Assembly: GCA_019359155.1 (NCBI GenBank) | Contig: JAHHHV010000074.1 | Coordinates: 57,028-121,027 of the forward strand | Length of the DNA: 64,000 nucleotides | DNA from: Pegethrix bostrychoides GSE-TBD4-15B | GTDB lineage: Bacteria; Cyanobacteriota; Cyanobacteriia; Elainellales; Elainellaceae | Direction of reading: 5' to 3' | In this document: positions 62,196-64,000 of the stretch, piece after piece | How positions within the stretch are numbered: position 1 is the stretch's first letter | How the letters are laid out: every line of letters begins with the position of its first letter | Made by a program: the position numbers and the translations under genes | Notes under the pieces: model-generated | Database searches by the model: none | Told to the model about the DNA's origin: nothing | The model's input: the letters and a program-made list of their open reading frames with translations, nothing else

Positions 62196-62633
62196 ATGGA
62201 ATATATCAATTTACCCGACGGTACATTGGCTCCTGTTTCACCTTATTGTCACGCAGTCCGCGCCGGAGATCTGCTGTTTGTCACCGGGCAGCTGGCTCAA
62301 GAACCCACCACTAATGAAATCCAGCGCGGCGCGATTGAAGACCAGACTCGGCGCGTTATGGACAATTTGAAGCTCGTGCTAGAAGCGGGCGGCAGCAGCT
62401 TTGACCAGGTGGTGATGGCGCGGGTGTTTGTCACCGACATGCGATTTCTGCCGATTCTCAACCCGATCTATGCCTCTTACTTCAGCAGTGGTCATATTCC
62501 GGGGCGCACCGCGATTGGCGTGACCGGACTGGCGGGGCTGGGAGATTTAGAAATTGATCTGATTGCCTACTGTGGTGGCAGCGGTGACAGCGGTGACAAT
62601 GGTGGCAGCAAAAATTCTGGCGACAAAGCGTAG
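62196..62633 (+). CDS. RidA/YjgF family protein
   Basis: Trimeric RidA-fold protein that hydrolyses reactive enamine/imine intermediates to ammonia, or assists catabolic pathways as in RutC. The family segments are PVSPYCHAVRAGDLLFVTGQ, DQTRRVMDNLKLVLEAGGSSFDQVVMARVFVTDM and the C-terminal PGRTAIGVTGLAGLGDLEIDLIA; the substrate-binding Arg in PGRT is present. Start ATG 62196 is chosen because AGAGG lies about 7 bases upstream; the frame is open from 62172. An unusual C-terminal tail (GGSGDSGDNGGSKNSGDKA) is encoded by short repeats. It is followed by the isochorismatase gene, 74 bp on, and divergent from the amidohydrolase. Confidence 0.9.
   Translation: MEYINLPDGTLAPVSPYCHAVRAGDLLFVTGQLAQEPTTNEIQRGAIEDQTRRVMDNLKLVLEAGGSSFDQVVMARVFVTDMRFLPILNPIYASYFSSGHIPGRTAIGVTGLAGLGDLEIDLIAYCGGSGDSGDNGGSKNSGDKA
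62573..62632. repeat. Short repeats encoding the RidA C-terminal tail
   Basis: GGTGGCAGC, GGTGACAGC and GGTGACAAT units alternate in tandem, encoding Gly/Ser/Asp/Asn. The tail is not part of the RidA fold. Confidence 0.7.
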
Positions 62634-62707
62634 CCCTAACTGTAGTCCCAACTACGGAAGCGTACTGAGCTTTTGGATTAGGAAATCAGCATGTCTCGAC
62701 TGCACCT

Positions 62708-63490
62708 ATGAACTCACCTCTAAAACCGCTCGGTATCCCTCCAAACGCCTGGGCGGTAAACGCTGAGCTAGCCGACATTACTCGCCCGCCGCTGCAACCT
62801 GTCCCGATTCAGCTGGACACGGCAACCAAAACCCTGCGGCTCGATCTGGCAAAAGCGGCCTTGATTGTGGTGGATATGCAAAACGACTTCTGCCATCCTG
62901 ATGGCTGGCTGGCGCAGATTGGTGTAGATGTTAGCCCTGCCCGAACGCCAATTGAACCCATCCAGTCACTGCTGCCTGCGCTACGCCAAGCCGAAGTTCC
63001 CGTGATCTGGCTCAACTGGGGCAATCGGCCTGATCTGCTGAATATCGCCGCTGGACTGCGGCATGTCTACAACCCGACTGGCGCCGGAACCGGACTGGGC
63101 GACCCATTGCCCAACGGTGCGCCCGTGCTGATTAAATCGAGTTGGGCGGCGGCAGTGGTGGATGAACTGGTGATTGAACCCAGCGATATCTGCGTTGATA
63201 AGTACCGGATGAGCGGCTTTTGGGATACGGCGCTCGACAGCATTTTGCGAAATCTGGGGCGCAGCAGCCTGTTTTTTGGCGGCGTGAACGCGGATCAATG
63301 CGTCATGGCCACGCTGCAAGATGCCAATTTTCTTGGCTATGACTGCATTCTGCTCTCAGACTGCACCGCCACTACCTCGCCTGACTACTGTATGCAGGCG
63401 ACGCTTTATAACGTCAAGCAGTGCTTTGGTTTCGTTAGCGATTCATCGAGCTTGATCCACGCCTTGAGCGAGTCACAAGAACTGACTTAA
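62708..63490 (+). CDS. Isochorismatase-family cysteine hydrolase (RutB/biuret-hydrolase-like)
   Basis: A 260-residue cysteine hydrolase of the isochorismatase superfamily. The catalytic triad can be seen as Asp in VVDMQNDFCHP (about residue 57), Lys in CVDKYRMSGFWDT (about 164) and Cys in GVNADQCVMATLQDA near residue 199. The cis-peptide and FFGGVNADQC segment agree with amide-cleaving members such as RutB (peroxyureidoacrylate/ureidoacrylate amidohydrolase) and biuret hydrolase. Together with RidA and the divergent amidohydrolase it forms a likely pathway for an N-heterocycle or urea-like compound. Length is slightly long because of a 50-residue N-terminal extension containing Pro. Confidence 0.9.
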   Translation: MNSPLKPLGIPPNAWAVNAELADITRPPLQPVPIQLDTATKTLRLDLAKAALIVVDMQNDFCHPDGWLAQIGVDVSPARTPIEPIQSLLPALRQAEVPVIWLNWGNRPDLLNIAAGLRHVYNPTGAGTGLGDPLPNGAPVLIKSSWAAAVVDELVIEPSDICVDKYRMSGFWDTALDSILRNLGRSSLFFGGVNADQCVMATLQDANFLGYDCILLSDCTATTSPDYCMQATLYNVKQCFGFVSDSSSLIHALSESQELT

Positions 63491-63678
63491 AGCAACTGAA
63501 TCAAATAGATTGAGTTCAGTAGATTTTGTGGGCGGAAGAAGATTTGAATATCGAATTAGATTTTTTAACTTCGCTGGCAAAATTCTGCTGCGCGGCTGGC
63601 ACAATCGCAAGTTTTATCGGCTCATCAAGCTGCTGGAATCTGGTCTATCATTGATGGCGGCTATTCGATTGGTGTGAT

Positions 63679-63939
63679 ATGGCACGGACGGAAAACGTAA
63701 GACAGCTTGCCAACTTTATTTGGAGTGTCGCCGACTTGTTGCGGGGGGACTACAAACAGGCGGATTATGGCAAGGTGATTCTGCCTTTTACCGTATTGCG
63801 GCGGTTGGATTGCGTTTTAGAGCCAACGAAAGAAACGGTCATGGACTTTTACGAAAAAAAAGTTAAGCCCATGATGCAGGGTTATTTCATTCTAAATAAT
63901 AACTTGAGTGTGCTCAGACCAAAGCCAGCGAGCCGTTGA
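63679..63939 (+). pseudogene. hsdM: N-terminal fragment of type I restriction-modification methylase HsdM, truncated by an IS end
   Basis: The first about 60 residues match the start of HsdM, the methyltransferase subunit of type I R-M systems: [20 protein letters not shown] and [27 protein letters not shown]. After [12 protein letters not shown] the family similarity stops, and the frame runs 20 residues through unrelated sequence to a stop at 63937-63939. That unrelated sequence coincides with the end of a transposase gene on the other strand, so the gene was broken by an IS insertion. The SAM-binding motifs (NPPF/DPAxGSG) would lie far downstream and are not in the window. ATG 63679 with TGTGATATGG context. 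Confidence 0.8.
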
Positions 63940-64000
63940 GCTTGAGCCATATTCTCAAAACCATTGTGGCGATACAAATTCAGGGCAAAATTGCGCGCTA
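63877..64000 (-). mobile_element. End of an insertion sequence carrying a DDE transposase (C-terminus only; right edge outside window)
   Basis: On the minus strand an open frame enters from the right edge and ends at TAA (63882-63884): [35 protein letters not shown]. This is the conserved C-terminal tail of a cyanobacterial DDE-type transposase resembling the ISAs1/IS4-like group. CAGGGTTATTTCATTC at 63877-63892 looks like the terminal inverted repeat, starting just past the transposase stop. The element begins immediately after hsdM codon 66 or so. Family assignment rests on the short tail and is moderately sure. Confidence 0.7.

Overview
The window is a stretch of cyanobacterial chromosome, moderately GC-rich by eye. 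It holds photosystem I psaA and psaB, the bilin reductase pcyA, cyanophycin genes cphA and cphB, the cyanobacterial AbrB regulator cyAbrB1/CalA, a transaldolase with a C-terminal EF-hand pair, and IspH of the cyanobacterial length. I noticed only one HIP1 octamer (GCGATCGC, 35003-35010), so this is not an HIP1-rich lineage. A non-heterocystous filamentous (Leptolyngbya-like) origin is a guess; the sequence does not fix the genus. I found no rRNA, tRNA or CRISPR array.

Layout, left to right. 1-7.4 kb: a cysteine/cystine lyase-like PLP enzyme cut by the window edge, a type II NADH dehydrogenase, a DUF2141 protein, an acyltransferase, transaldolase, an ADP-ribosylglycohydrolase and a small lipoprotein. 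7.5-12.5 kb: the psaAB operon with a UUCG terminator and a candidate promoter plus RpaB (HLR1-like) site. 12.7-13.1 kb: a decayed glycosyltransferase. 13.3-18 kb: an acidic-repeat lipoprotein, a secreted flavoprotein and SdhB. 18.3-21.6 kb: CalA directly followed in frame by a CPBP protease, then pcyA, a Ser/Thr kinase and a 52-residue TatA-like protein. 21.6-25.7 kb: cphA and cphB with an 11-bp repeat array between them. 26-31.7 kb: plastoquinone-pathway UbiA, a phosphoribosyltransferase, a D-ribulokinase-like FGGY kinase, 1-Cys peroxiredoxin and a coupled pair of small genes. 31.7-34.9 kb: an ammonium transporter preceded by an NtcA-like site and a 28-codon ORF, then an SGNH hydrolase. 35-43 kb: ispH, a kinase remnant without its H-box, a GNAT enzyme, phosphoglucomutase, a TPR protein, a methionine gamma-lyase family protein and a desaturase. 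43.5-51 kb: a lipoprotein, an SbcC/Rad50-like ATPase without a zinc hook, MetF, a cupin, the TIGR02587/TIGR02588 pair of unknown function and a Nudix hydrolase. 51-60.4 kb: a secreted protein, a Crp/Fnr regulator, a pentapeptide protein, a CysQ-like phosphatase, AmiC-like amidase, a Mnx/GDT1 transporter, TetR, a GGDEF-EAL protein and an ICMT-like methyltransferase. 60.6-64 kb: an amidohydrolase divergent from RidA and an isochorismatase-family hydrolase, then an hsdM fragment broken by the end of an insertion sequence at the right edge.

Most of the window is core metabolism in short operons or single genes, often with tightly packed or overlapping convergent 3' ends. Nitrogen storage and uptake is a recurrent theme (cphA, cphB, amt, the amidohydrolase/RidA/isochorismatase set). 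The most useful regulatory observations are the five 11-bp-spaced TTAAC(C/T) repeats upstream of cphA, which resemble a cyanobacterial Pho box, and the NtcA-like promoter placed just ahead of a small ORF before amt. Short tandem repeats of 10-15 bp are unusually common in the intergenic DNA. Genome decay is visible at three places: the glycosyltransferase, the histidine kinase and hsdM.
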